From assembly GCA_036172665.1 (NCBI GenBank), contig CM069873.1:31612001-31676000 (forward strand): DNA of 64,000 bases, written 5' to 3'. Made by a program: the position numbers and the translations under genes. Positions 45,222 to 56,016 of the stretch are shown here, piece by piece. The DNA comes from Prosopocoilus inquinatus (taxonomy: Eukaryota > Arthropoda > Insecta > Coleoptera > Lucanidae). Each line of letters starts with the position of its first letter. The stretch's first letter is position 1. Below the pieces are notes generated by a model that was not told the origin of the DNA, made no database searches, and worked only from the letters and a program-made list of their open reading frames with translations.

Positions 45222-47450
45222 TAGAGAGCGGATTTATATGCGAGTAATTTTGATGAAATATGCGCATATATATGCACTAAAAATGGCGAAATATATGCAA
45301 GATAGGCCGAACACTTCAAATAATGCAATAACTGGTCTACTACTGTGTTTTATGGGCATTCTTATTCAAATAAAAAACATTATATTTTATACAATTTATT
45401 TACATTTATTTGTAAACGCTTATATGAAGGAAGTATGTATATTATGTATGTACATTATTAAGTAAATATTATAACGACTAAAAAAATCTTCGATTATAAT
45501 TTACAACAATGTGTTTTTCCAAGTTCTCTACCAGGAAATTTTGCCTTTTATCTGACAAAATATTTTTATAAATTGAAAAACTCCTTTCAACATCCACGGA
45601 GGTAATTGGGGCATATTTAAAGTGACTCATAGCTGAAAATTCTACACTTAAGTCAATTTCAAAGTTTCCATTCAAAATTTCGTAAATTTCCTCAAGGGTT
45701 TTGAAGCTGCTATTTTTATATAAAACGGATAAACATTTTTTATTTACTGAACTGCCGATTTTACCTGGAACTTTTGAAATATTCTCTTTAAATTCTTTAA
45801 CAATTTTAACGGATTCTATTAAAGACATTTTCGGATTTTCTAAATTGTTTATAGTTTGTATTACAAAACTGTAATGCATTTTGATGAAGTTCAGTTGATT
45901 TGCCAATGAAGTTTTTGTTACAATATTTTGTGCCTTTGCAATAGCAGCACTATCTTGGGCATTAAACTCTACAACCAATTCCTTAATTGCTACAAAATGT
46001 TCAGCATAAAACATTGCCGCTTCTAACCAAGTTCCCCACCTAGTCAACACTGGTTCGGGAGGTAAAGGTACATTCGGCAATTTTTCCCTGTACAACTGAA
46101 CTCGTAGGGGACTTTTGACAAATATTTTTTTAATGGTACTAATTAGTAGATTTACATCAGAAAATTCACATCTAATATGTTCAGCTACTCTGTTACATCC
46201 ATGAGCTAAACAACTCACGTGAACTAAATTTTTATAAATTGTTTTAAATTGCTGCCCGGCTTTAACCATGTAAGGGGCAGCATTTGATACCATAAGTAAA
46301 ATTTTTTCATTAGGAACTACACTAGGTGAGAAAAATGTCATAAAACATTCATTAACAGATCTTAAAATACTTAAATGATTAGTTTTGTCTAACTGTGTAC
46401 AGGCTATTAAATAAGATTCACTAGGTTTATCTTCCCGCAAAGACCCTATTAACAAATTTACAATATAACGCCCACAAGAATCAGTAGTTTCATCCACAAT
46501 AAAATAAATATATTGATTTTCTACGATTTTCTTGACTTCTTTTAGAGTATCGTTGTAGATGCGAGGCACGTAATTTTTTCTTAACGTACTTTCATCGGGA
46601 ACATTTTTCTTGGTATATTTTTCCAAAAAACTTTTAAAAATAGAATTTTGCAGTTTTTTCAAAGGTATGTTTGCACAAATCATCGCCTCGCATAAATCAG
46701 CATTAAATTCTTGTTGTTCAATAGATGAAGTCATCAACGACGGTCCACTATCTAAGGGTAATTGAAATGTTTTCGATTCATTCATCTTCTTGCATTTTGA
46801 CTTGTGTAGTTCTGTCCAGACATGTTGTGTGACCGAAAATTTTCGTTGGGTTGGTATCTACAACAAGAACTTGAACTTTTTTAAACTGTCTGAACTTTCA
46901 ATATTCAAGAACCAAGCAAATATTTACCTAAGGAGGAAGAAAACAAACTTAAAACTTACCATTTTACTACAGGCTTTACAGAATACGCTTCCATTGGTGT
47001 AAGCACGCTCGGGATAGCTTCTGATCCAGGAATTAACCAGGCTCGAATTGTCTTTCGGCATATTGCACTTCTCACAAACAAAAATACTTTTACGGAAGAA
47101 CTAAACGTTCGCAACAATAACCGACTAATAATCCGTGAAGAAGTGATGAAACAATATTGCAAACATGAACGCCCCACCGCATCGTTAAGAAAGTACTTTG
47201 AAATCCCTAATTCACTACTTGGAAAATTCTGCCTGCTTAAGCCCAAGAAGAGTGCAAACTAGACCCTAATTAATGCAACAACATGTTCTGACGAATTAAG
47301 AATTCAGGAAAAAATTTACTCACTTCGACACAAATTCTTTCAAATATGCATATATATGCACGTTTTTAAGAAATATGCGAAAATTGAACAAAATGCTCAA
47401 ATATGCAAAATATGCATGCAATATGCATTTAGCATAGAATCCGCTCTTTA
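45222..47450 (-). mobile_element. hAT transposon inside the Polinton polymerase
   Basis: Terminal inverted repeats TAGAGAGCGGATT and, at the other end, AATCCGCTCTTTA, with a perfect 8-bp duplication ATTATTAG (45214-45221, 47451-47458). Subterminal regions carry many ATATGCA motifs on both sides, as expected for transposase binding sites. The interior encodes one transposase on the minus strand. The polymerase frame is in register across the insertion if one duplication copy is ignored. Confidence 0.92.
45478..47061 (-). CDS. hAT transposase (BED finger, DUF659-type), two exons
   Basis: Exon 1 is 46960-47061 (34 codons, donor GTAAGT) and exon 2 is 45478-46857 (acceptor TTGTAG), giving about 493 residues without a stop. 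A BED-like finger spans the intron: CKAC in exon 1 and H-x5-H in QHVWTELH in exon 2. The catalytic fold begins IVDETTD (Asp about residue 156). The C-terminal hAT dimerisation block is VDVERSFSIYKNILSDKRQNF, split here as VDVERSFS and ILSDKR. At the expected second Asp (SDAAPYM in relatives) this copy has Asn (SNAAPYM; AAT at 46282-46284). So the frame is intact but the active site may be dead. Confidence 0.82.
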
Positions 47451-48441
47451 ATTATTAGCGTTTTCGATTCTTTTAGTGCACATACTCACTCTACCGCGTA
47501 TACCCATTCTAAAAAAATGTAGCATATCAACATCTTGCAGTAACTCTGATTTAATTTTTGTCATTCTTAACATTGCATCCCAACTTAATCCTGGAGCGGT
47601 GAAGAAATGGCAAGGATCTAGTTTGTAATTATCAATACAAAGGTCTCTGAAATTTTCAAATACGTCTGCCAACAGTAAAACATCAGATGTTACGTATACA
47701 TCACTGTAATCACCCATAGTTTTACAGTTAAATAAATTCCAAATGCGCTGTGCTCTCTCATAATCTTCATCACTTACGTGTTCATCATACAGCACATCAC
47801 AAAACTCTTTCTTAGAAGGTAAAGTGGGAAAATCTAATTTCATGAGTGAGTCAATAAAACAATACGGGAAAATTCCTTTTTGATATATTAATTTAAACAT
47901 CTCCTCATCGTTAAAATATTTTCTAATTTCCCTACATTGCCAATCTTCCAAGTATGAGCTTAATTTCTCTAAAGACGATATATATAAAATATAATATATA
48001 TAATATATATATAATATACTTTACGCTTTTTACCTTTACAGTCTGTCTTATCCCCCACGTGTATTAATTTCGAAAAGGATATATATTTTTCCTTATTTTG
48101 TGCGATCACGTCCACATCTTCACCTTCTAATGCCATTGTCTTTACAAACAAGTGACTGTCATAATTAGAAAGATTATGAAAAAACACTGGAATAAATTTT
48201 GATATTTTAAAATTAATTTTGCACACAGAATGAGCAGCACCTCTAAACGCTCCCGATAACTGTTCGTGATCACGCACCTTCTCCTTAACATCTAATATAG
48301 GTTTTTCACAAATATGACACATTGTTGCACGGTCGTATGCCTCTTTTTCTTCTCGTGTTAAATCAGTCATCGGCTCAATTTTACTTAAATATTTATCTTA
48401 GAAAAATTTTGTGCAAATCGTTTTTGATTGCAGTGAGAACC

Positions 48442-48506
48442 TCGAGCAGCCTCTGGACAGCTGTTTCAGCCCTGCTTGGGGCTTCTTCAGCAGAAACGTA
48501 GCTCGA
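48442..48506 (-). ncRNA. Hammerhead ribozyme, array 3, minus arm
   Basis: Complete: CTGAAGA, AGCCC/GGGCT stem II, GAAAC, ACAGCTGT stem III, GTC, and two-part stem I. Confidence 0.78.
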
Positions 48507-48997
48507 CATTCCCACTGCAGACCAAAAACGACTTGCCCAATTTATTCGCAAATGCGATGTAAGAATGATGAACATATAAAATAGCGACATCTTACTATCG
48601 CTTTTTGACCTAACATTGCAGTAGGATAGACAAATTGAAGCGGGATTTGCTACTAATGAGTCCCCCATGCAAGGCGGCCATGCTTGCTGTCAAAGCATAA
48701 TGAAAGATTTTAGAAAAATTTTGTGCAAATCGTTTTTGATTGCAGTGAGAACCTCGAGCAGCCTCTGGAAACGATTTGCACAAAATTTTTCTAAAATCTT
48801 TCATTATGCTTTGACAGCAAGCATGGCCGCCTTGCATGGGGGACTCATTAGGAGCAAATCCCGCTTCAATTTGTCTATCCTACTGCAATGTTAGGTCAAA
48901 AAGCGATAGTAAGATGTCGCTATTTTATATGTTCATCATTCTTACATCGCATTTGCGAATAAATTGGGCAAGTCGTTTTTGGTCTGCAGTGGGAATG

Positions 48998-49062
48998 TCG
49001 AGCTACGTTTCTGCTGAAGAAGCCCCAAGCAGGGCTGAAACAGCTGTCCAGAGGCTGCTCGA
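48998..49062 (+). ncRNA. Hammerhead ribozyme, array 3, plus arm
   Basis: Complete copy; predicted cleavage after C49048 (GTC). Identical in core and stems to the minus-arm copy. Confidence 0.8.
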
Positions 49063-50974
49063 GGTTCTCACTGCAATCAAAAACGATTTGCACAAAATTT
49101 TTTTAAAATCTTTCATTATGCTTTGACAGCAAGCATGGCCGCCTTGCATGGGGGACTCATTAGGAGCAAATCCCGCTTCAATTTGTCTATCCTACTGCAA
49201 TGTTAGGTCAAAAAGCGATAGTAAGATGTCGCTATTTTATATGTTTAAATATTTATCGTAAATTTTTTTAATATCTTTTTCTAACCATTTTATAAACTCA
49301 GTGGCGGCATTCTCTCCGCGATATAACTTTAGCATTGACAAATTAGCATTGAAACTGCACTTAATGTAATATGCAAATGAATGAGGTTCGTGTTCATAAC
49401 ACTTAACAGTGAAAGATTTATCTGGATTTGGTTCTACTCTGTCCAGTGGTTTTAGCAATGCTTCGAAATCGGCATATATAACAAAAGGAAGTTTTAACTG
49501 TTTTTCAAAATTTTCAAATTGTAATATATTCTCTGGCAAAGATTCACCATACTTATTTATTTTTAACTCTGTCGATGGTAAAACTGTTTTGATAACTTTA
49601 CAGTCTTCCGTCTCGTGTCGTTGCAATTTTTCAATACATGAAAAATACACTAAACATCCTTCACAAATATATTTCTCGTGACCGTGATGTGAAGTCTGTT
49701 TTGACACTAAACGTGATAAATTTTTAATCCAACAATAGTGAGTATTTCCGTTGTTGTCATCAATTAATAATAAGTTTATATGAATATTTTTTCTAATTTT
49801 AGTAAAATGTAACGGTCCTACTTCATCAACCGTAACCTTACCATTACAATGGGAACCGAGTCCGTAGACATTTATAGAAATATTGTTCTTGCTTTCAAAT
49901 TTCTTCACGTCACAAACTTTCAGTGGAAATTCTAGGTCAGTGAAATCCGCTACTGTGTTATAATGGGGATACGAAGACATCCTTTGAGGAAGACCTGTCG
50001 ATTGACACATCGCTGACGTTATCGCCCAGCAAAGCAAGCGTTTTCGTTATTTCTAACATTTATGACAGCTTTCTTCGCACTTATTGAAGACGGTAATGGG
50101 ATGAAGCTGGATGCTTTCAGTGGATTGTATTTATTAATGTTGACTTCCATATATAAAATTCTGCACAAAGTCCATCCTGTAACAATATTTGCAACTTTAA
50201 GTTTTATTCTTAACGATTGCACCTATTATTTTTTCTACCTGAATCTCGCTCCTGAAATTCCGACATTTTTACATGTATTTCGTTTACAAAATCACGATAT
50301 ATATTGTATACATCAGTTCCAAAACAAGTTATTTTATTCTTGGTGTTAAAAGATTTTAATCTCAGAACTTTCTTTAGAATCTAAGAAATAGACTCCGAAA
50401 ATTTCCACATTCCACTTTAATGCTTTATGGATGTCTAATATACTTTGAACCAAAGTTAGTACTTTTTCTTCAATATTGTACATAAAATCCTCGACATCAA
50501 CATAATTGTAAGGTTCCGTTATACGGTACGTTACGATTTTGTCTCCGAATGCACCAGCTATCTTCTTCACGCCGTTATCGACGACCACAAAAGCATTACT
50601 TTTATGTGAAATGTGCTGAGAAACACTTTCTGCTGACGTATATTTCACACACATCACATTTTATAACGTTCACCTGTTCAACAACTTTGGACGGTCCGGC
50701 AATTTCATCTAATTTCAAACGTTTTCCCTGGCATGACGTACGCAAATGACGATTCATATTATCGATTCGCGTAAATTGTTTGCCACACTGATTGCAATCA
50801 AACATGTTTTATAATTTTAATAAGCACTATCACGTTCACTACGTTCAATAAGTTGGTAAACTCAATCTGAGGGTCAACCGTCGTCTGCGGGTATCAAATT
50901 AAACACCTCCTTAAATAGGTACATATTCAATAACAGGTTGCGTCAGGGTTATTTCAAAACAATTACATTTGCGC

Positions 50975-51314
50975 TTCAAGGTCCGTTACGAGGTCACCTC
51001 AGTCATTTCAAGGTCGCCTCAAGGTCATCCCAAGGTCACCTCGAGGTAATTTCAAGGTCATATCAAGGTCACCTCAAGGTCATTTCAAGGTCACCACAAG
51101 GTCACCTCCAGGTCACCACAAGGTCATTTCAAGGTCTCCTCAAGTTCATTTCAAGGTCATCTCAAGGTCACGTCAAGGTCACCTCAATGTCATTTCAAGG
51201 TCATTTCAAGGTCACCTCAAGGTTATTTCAAGGTCACCTCAAGGTCATTTCAAGGTCCCCTCGAGGTCATTTCAAGGTCACCTCAAGGTCATTTCAAGGT
51301 AATTTCAAGGTCAT
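50975..51314 (+). repeat. 11-bp tandem repeat of TCAAGGTCA
   Basis: About 30 copies of an 11-bp unit, mostly TCAAGGTCACC or TCAAGGTCATT. The 139-codon frame across it is a by-product of the period (33 bp gives an 11-residue repeat) and is not a gene. It lies just beyond the 5' end of the polymerase gene, where Polinton terminal regions often hold minisatellites. Confidence 0.85.
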
Positions 51315-51352
51315 GACCTTGACCTTGAAGCTCATGGTGGGGTCACGTCAGA

Positions 51353-51436
51353 AATAGGCCGATTCTGGAACCTCCTCCGACCTTGACCTTGAATTTTATT
51401 GGTCAAGGTCGGAGGAGTTTCCAGAATCGGCCTATT
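51353..51436. repeat. 36-bp-arm hairpin
   Basis: Arms 51353-51388 and 51401-51436 are complementary with one mismatch, around a 12-bp loop. The arms begin AATAGGCCGATTCTGG. It directly follows the 11-bp repeat and contains the same AAGGTC motif. Confidence 0.85.
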
Positions 51437-52198
51437 CCTACTACTAACATTAATTTGGTACGGTGGCACAGATTACTATACAGATGCGAAGGCTGGCATT
51501 CCCGCCATTGTTTAAGCGATATATTAATCAGAGAGTGTGAGGTTACGAAATACACTGCACTGCTAATCAAATGATTTCACGGTGCTTTCATTATTGTCTC
51601 CATTCGTTGATCAAAATAGCAAATTGATGAAAGGTGTGCTAATGAATTAAAGCTACAATACGCCGCAGTTTTCAAAGTACTTTAACATGAAACGGCCGCG
51701 GATTAGCTTATAAACAAATCGTAATTGATTTTCGATTATGGAACAAATTACAAATATCAGACAAATATTGTTTTTCGTAGAAGTTCTAGTAACGCCGGAA
51801 ACGGTTGAGACGGGTCGTTGCAGGTTTACAAGAGGCAATAAATTTTAAGTACAAAACACTTCAGCAACAGGAGGGTATTGCCAAGATTTTAAAATGTATT
51901 CGTTTTGTTTCATTTTTGTAAAGGAGTGTCAGTCATGCTTTAATAGGATAAAGGCCGTTTATGTAAGATAAGATGATTTTCAAAATCACTGGGGGGTCGA
52001 GTTGTTTTTGGAAGGCGATAACTTTAGAACGAATGTTAACTTTCTAAAAGGAAACAATAAATCAGTCACTTGTAAAGCGAGTGCATGTTCAAAATTTTAA
52101 AAGAAAAGAAACAGACTTCGAGATGGACATTTACGGTGAGTTATGCGTGTAAATTTATTACTGGGGTGTTTTCTAAAAGGAGGAGTGGACAGTAACTT
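51437..52198. other. Intergenic, no gene seen
   Basis: Unique-looking sequence between the Polinton end and array 4, without recognisable features. Confidence 0.4.
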
Positions 52199-52255
52199 TT
52201 CGAAAACGGTATCAGAAAAATTTTGTGCAAATCGTTTTTGATTGCAGTGAGAACC

Positions 52256-52320
52256 TCGAGCAGCCTCTGGACAGCTGTTTCAGCCCTGCTTGGGGCTTCT
52301 TCAGCAGAAACGTAGCTCGA
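52256..52320 (-). ncRNA. Hammerhead ribozyme, array 4, minus unit 1
   Basis: All core and stem elements match the consensus of the younger arrays. Confidence 0.78.
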
Positions 52321-52567
52321 CATTCCCACCGCAGACCAAAAACGACTTGCCCAATTTATTCGCAAATGCGATGTAAGAATGATGAACATAAAAAATAGCG
52401 ACATCTTACTATCGCTTTTTGACCTAACATTGCAGTAGGATAGACAAATTGAAGCGGGATTTGCTCCTAATGAGTCCCCCATGCAAGGCGCCTGTGCTTG
52501 CCGTCAAAGCATAATGAAAGATTTTAGAAAAATGTTGTGCAAATCGTTTTTGATTGCAGTGAGAACC

Positions 52568-52632
52568 TCGAGCAGCCTCTGGACAGCTGTTTCAGCCCTG
52601 CTTGGGGCTTCTTCAACAGAGACGTAGCTCGA
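52568..52632 (-). ncRNA. Hammerhead ribozyme, array 4, minus unit 2 (mutated core)
   Basis: The first core element reads TTGAAGA instead of CTGAAGA, and stem I has a further change (GTCTCTG). C3 is essential in hammerheads, so activity is unlikely. Confidence 0.65.
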
Positions 52633-52748
52633 CATTCCCACTGCAGACCAAAAAAGATAGTAAGATGTCGCTATTTTATATGTTCATCATTCTTACATCG
52701 CATTTGCGAATAAATTGGGCAAGTCGTTTTTGGTCTGCGGTGGGAATG

Positions 52749-52813
52749 TCGAGCTACGTTTCTGCTGAAGAAGCCCCAAGCAGGGCTGAAACAGCTGTCC
52801 AGAGGCTGCTCGA
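52749..52813 (+). ncRNA. Hammerhead ribozyme, array 4, plus unit 1
   Basis: Consensus copy, 313 bp before the next. Confidence 0.8.
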
Positions 52814-53061
52814 GGTTCTCACTGCAATCAAAAACGATTTGCACAAAATTTTTTCTAAAATCTTTCATTATGCTTTGACAGCAAGCACGGACGCCTTGCA
52901 TGGGGGACTCATTAGGAGCAAATCCCGCTTCAATTTGTCTATCCTACTGCAATGTTAGGTCAAAAAGCGATAGTAAGATGTCGCTATTTTATATGTTCAT
53001 CATTCTTACATCGCATTTGCGAATAAATTGGGCAAGTCGTTTTTGGTCTGCGGTGGGAATG

Positions 53062-53126
53062 TCGAGCTACGTTTCTGCTGAAGAAGCCCCAAGCAGGGCT
53101 GAAACAGCTGTCCAGAGGCTGCTCGA
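53062..53126 (+). ncRNA. Hammerhead ribozyme, array 4, plus unit 2
   Basis: Consensus copy, 312 bp before the next. Confidence 0.8.
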
Positions 53127-53373
53127 GGTTCTCACTGCAATCAAAAACGATTTGCACAAAAGTTTTCTAAAATCTTTCATTATGCTTTGACAGCAAGCAT
53201 GGCCGCCTTGCATGGGGGACTCATTAGGAGCAAATCCCGCTTCAATTTGTCTATCCTGCTGCAATGTTAGGTCAAAAAGCGATAGTAAGATGTCGCTATT
53301 TTATATGTTCATCATTCTTACATCGCATTTGCGAATAAATTGGGCAAGTCGTTTTTGGTCTGCGGTGGGAATG

Positions 53374-53438
53374 TCGAGCTACGTTTCTGCTGAAGAAGCC
53401 CCAAGCAGGGCTGAAACAGCTGTCCAGAGGCTGCTCGA
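53374..53438 (+). ncRNA. Hammerhead ribozyme, array 4, plus unit 3
   Basis: Consensus copy in the terminal unit. Confidence 0.8.
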
Positions 53439-53634
53439 GGTTCTCACTGCAATCAAAAACGATTTGCACAAAATTTTTCTAAAATCTTTCATTATGCTTT
53501 GACAGCAAGCATAGCCGCCTTGCATGGGGGACTCATTAGGAGCAAATGCCGCTTCAATTTGTCTATCCTACTGCAATGTTAGGTCAAAAAGCGATAGTAA
53601 GATGTCGCTCTTTTATATGTTCGAAAACGGTATC

Positions 53635-55878
53635 GATTGGTCGGGGGTGTTGTCAAGCTCTTTTCGAAAATCGGGTGGGGCTCACTAACGAGGGTGGAAA
53701 AGGGAAAAGTTGTTTTTATTAAGAGAGTCAGATTTTGTCATCTGAAAAGACCGGTTGAATATCAAACGCCGAGTTGCAATTTGGAATTTAGTAGTTTGTC
53801 TTAAGTAAGTTTTGTTCCATAATCGTGTTTCCAGTCACCATTACGGGTGTAGCTTCAAGTGTTTGAAAGGCATTTTAATAAATTTTTGCTTTCGCACACG
53901 GGCTCGACGCGAGTGGTTTTAAAACAGAGTGAGTGGTGCGCAAATTACTCGGACTTGGACAGTTAGGTAAAAGGTCATTTAATCATTATTGCATCGCCGC
54001 ATTTTTGGTGGTTTTAATTGATTCCAAACCCTTTTAATCGAGTCATAATTGGAGACAGAGAGCTCTGAAATTCAATAATCGAGTTCGCATTCGAGTCAGT
54101 TTGAATTTACATAATTAAACACACAGTTAGTTGACGTTCCCAATTTTGCCTTATAAATTACTAGTATTTTAATTGTTGAATTGTCATATTTAAGTTTAAA
54201 TCAGTGTATGTCACAAGGTTCGTCGGAGTACGCGTTCTGCGACTTGATCAACCAAAGTAGTTAACTTTACCACTAATCTATTGAAATCTCCAGTCTAGTG
54301 TACTAATTGTAGGAGTGGTTCTGTCACCTTTGGGCACCCTCGTATCATTTAGTGACCTCGCTCACAACTGGGATCTGAGTGATTACGAGAGTTGTCCCAG
54401 TTTGAATCCCTGGTCGAAGGGCAAGTTATATCTGCCGACTAATTAAGTGTGGCCAGCACTAATTTATCACCAGAAATCAAGGCCAAGTTAATTTCCAGTA
54501 CGAATTTCTTACAAATTCCGAGGCCAAAAAATACTGAAACGAAATTAAGCGCTCAACTCACGAAACGAGCATTTCTCCAAACCCGTGGGTTTTACCAGTT
54601 GGGGTTTATTAGCTGAGATATATTGCGGGAGAATATAGAGGATTGACTTTGCGACCACTGGACTTAAGCACCCATAGTGTACAGTCATTATCAGCGGTCA
54701 ATCGGGTCCACCAAGTGGGTGTTGCTGTTGCTGTTGCTTTAGGCGACGAAATTATACAGGGGGAAAATAACCGAGAGCCACTGTACCTCAACCCCTATAC
54801 CTGGTTTCGAGTAGACAAAGTTCCTGGCCAGAAGAATTAATTAATCTAGCTTTAGGGGGGGTCCCAAGGGGACATCCGTGAAAAACTAAAAGCGATCACT
54901 GTGTATACCTCTGCAAATTGATCACTAAGAACCGCATCTCGTATCACCCACTTTCCCCAAACATCTAACTAATTAGGAAATTAATTCACCTAATTAAGGT
55001 ACACTGTAGACTCACGTGTCACGCTGTACATTGGCTGATTTGGTCAGGGTGTTGGTTTAGAGTACGATCTTAAGTGGCAATCACTGTACCTAACCAGAGC
55101 TCAATAGAGACATTATTTTTATTGGCAATCAAATCGAGGACAAAGTCCCGTGAAAATTAATGTGCTGAACTAACTCGACCCCAACTGTTACTAACTAGTT
55201 GCTGTTTTAATAAAATAAAAAAAGAGCACAAATATCTGACTGATAAAAGAGCTCCATAACTTCGTGTTTTATCGCCTGTCGAAAAGAAACGGACTCTAAT
55301 TTGCATAATCTTAAAGCCCGCAATAGACAATCATATATTGCATGAAATTTACATGTAATTTATGATAAAACCTATTTTTCAACGTGTATAGCGAGCAAAA
55401 AGAATTACATGAATTTATACATGTAAAATTGAAAACAAAGAGCAAGTTCTATTTCTCAAGATTTTTGACGTGAAACTTTAGTAAATTCTAGTGACTTTGA
55501 TTGTTGCTGTTGGCTCTTGGTTCAGATGAAAGAAGAACGACTTCAGCTAGTTTATGCGGGTATATGTTTATAAATAATTTTAGCTTCAAGACAATTTAAT
55601 CAGTGATGACCACGTGCTCTCCATTTGGATGAGACCCTTGATAATGTAATCCAACATTCCCAGCTGCTCGAAGAAAATAACTTGAAGTTAGAAGCATTAA
55701 TGAGTGACCATCTTCACCATCATTAACATTCTAAATTACTATTTAGCAGAACATCTTTTTGTGAATGTAATTGAAACGTGTATTGCAAATTACAATTCAT
55801 GAATATATACACACTTGTTTACATGAATTTTTACGTAAAATTATTGGAACATGTATTGCCGGCTTAAGAGACCTTTTA
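53635..55878. other. Intergenic, no gene seen
   Basis: About 2.2 kb with balanced base composition and no credible frame. The short frame at 54643-54840 has an Ala/Val run from a GTTGCT simple repeat and no domain. Confidence 0.4.
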
Positions 55879-56013
55879 GGGGGCTTGTCCACGACAAAAA
55901 TTTTCACCGTCCGCCGTCCCGGCAGATTTACCGGATTGGTAATAATACATTAGATTATATTTTGGTTTGTCGGACAAGAGTGAGGCGAAAATTCTTGATG
56001 TGGACAACCCGCC
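55879..56013. mobile_element. PIF/Harbinger-like MITE (135 bp)
   Basis: Flanked by TTA on both sides (55876-55878, 56014-56016). Termini GGGGGCTTGTCCACGAC and GATGTGGACAACCCGCC are inverted and match the 734-bp element at 13353, with the shared CCGTCCGCCGTCCCGGCAG block. Confidence 0.78.
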
Positions 56014-56016
56014 TTA

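Larger units (their letters stand above)
48398..49244. repeat. Hammerhead-repeat array 3, inserted in Polinton polymerase
   Basis: Minus-orientation part 48398-48768 then plus-orientation part 48769-49244. A 13-bp duplication TTAAATATTTATC flanks it (48385-48397, 49245-49257). The left end TTAGAAAAATTTTG and right end TATTTTATATGT are at the same monomer positions as in array 4. The host reading frame matches on the two sides in register, showing an insertion into a formerly continuous gene. Confidence 0.92.
43878..50805 (-). pseudogene. Polinton protein-primed DNA polymerase B, interrupted
   Basis: Read on the minus strand from 50805. Two N-terminal C2H2-like fingers (CNQCGKQF, CDVCEIYV). 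Exonuclease motifs: I (YADFEALL, about 49.47 kb), II (FHNLSNYDSHL, about 48.17 kb) and III (YSDVYVTSDVLLLADVF, about 47.68 kb). Polymerase motif A (LDATNLYGHAM, about 45.14 kb), motif B (KLLNNSVFGKTMENV, about 44.7 kb) and motif C (YTDTDSL, 44402-44420). The end reads KIHTLAWGHHKI near 43.95 kb. Interruptions: array 3 (48398-49244), an (AT)n expansion near 47952-48018, the hAT element (45222-47450), and point lesions near 50345, 44750 and 44110. It would replicate the element from a terminal protein primer. Confidence 0.85.
34493..51436. mobile_element. Maverick/Polinton DNA transposon, decayed and composite
   Basis: Diagnostic gene set: retroviral-type integrase with chromodomain, FtsK/HerA-type packaging ATPase, protein-primed DNA polymerase B with N-terminal zinc fingers, and a capsid-like protein. 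Rightward genes lie on the left and the leftward polymerase on the right, converging near 43.8 kb. Outer limits are approximate: I placed them at the inverted repeat at 34493 and the hairpin at 51436. No 6-bp target duplication or full-length terminal repeats were found. No adenain-like protease was seen. Three later insertions or expansions interrupt the polymerase. Confidence 0.75.
52214..53619. repeat. Hammerhead-repeat array 4 (largest)
   Basis: Minus arm 52214 to about 52655 (about 1.4 units), plus arm about 52656-53619 (about 3 units, period 312-313 bp). A 15-bp duplication TTCGAAAACGGTATC flanks it (52199-52213, 53620-53634). Ends are at the same monomer positions as array 3. Plus-arm units are almost identical to each other. 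Open frames in the array (MGDSLGANPASIC type) are by-products of the repeat. Confidence 0.93.

Noticed and set aside
46956..47246. 96-codon minus frame in the hAT element
   Set aside because: The spliced exon 1 (46960-47061) in another frame gives the BED finger; this frame is its shadow.
48836..49126. Open frames such as MGDSLGANPASIC repeated at 34084, 48836, 52900 and 53212
   Set aside because: They are by-products of the 312-bp ribozyme repeat on both strands, vary with indels, and have no domain.
50938..51357. 139-codon frame with an 11-residue periodic product
   Set aside because: Explained fully by the 11-bp TCAAGGTCA minisatellite.
54643..54840. Short frame with Val/Ala run
   Set aside because: Arises from a GTTGCT simple repeat; no homology recognised.
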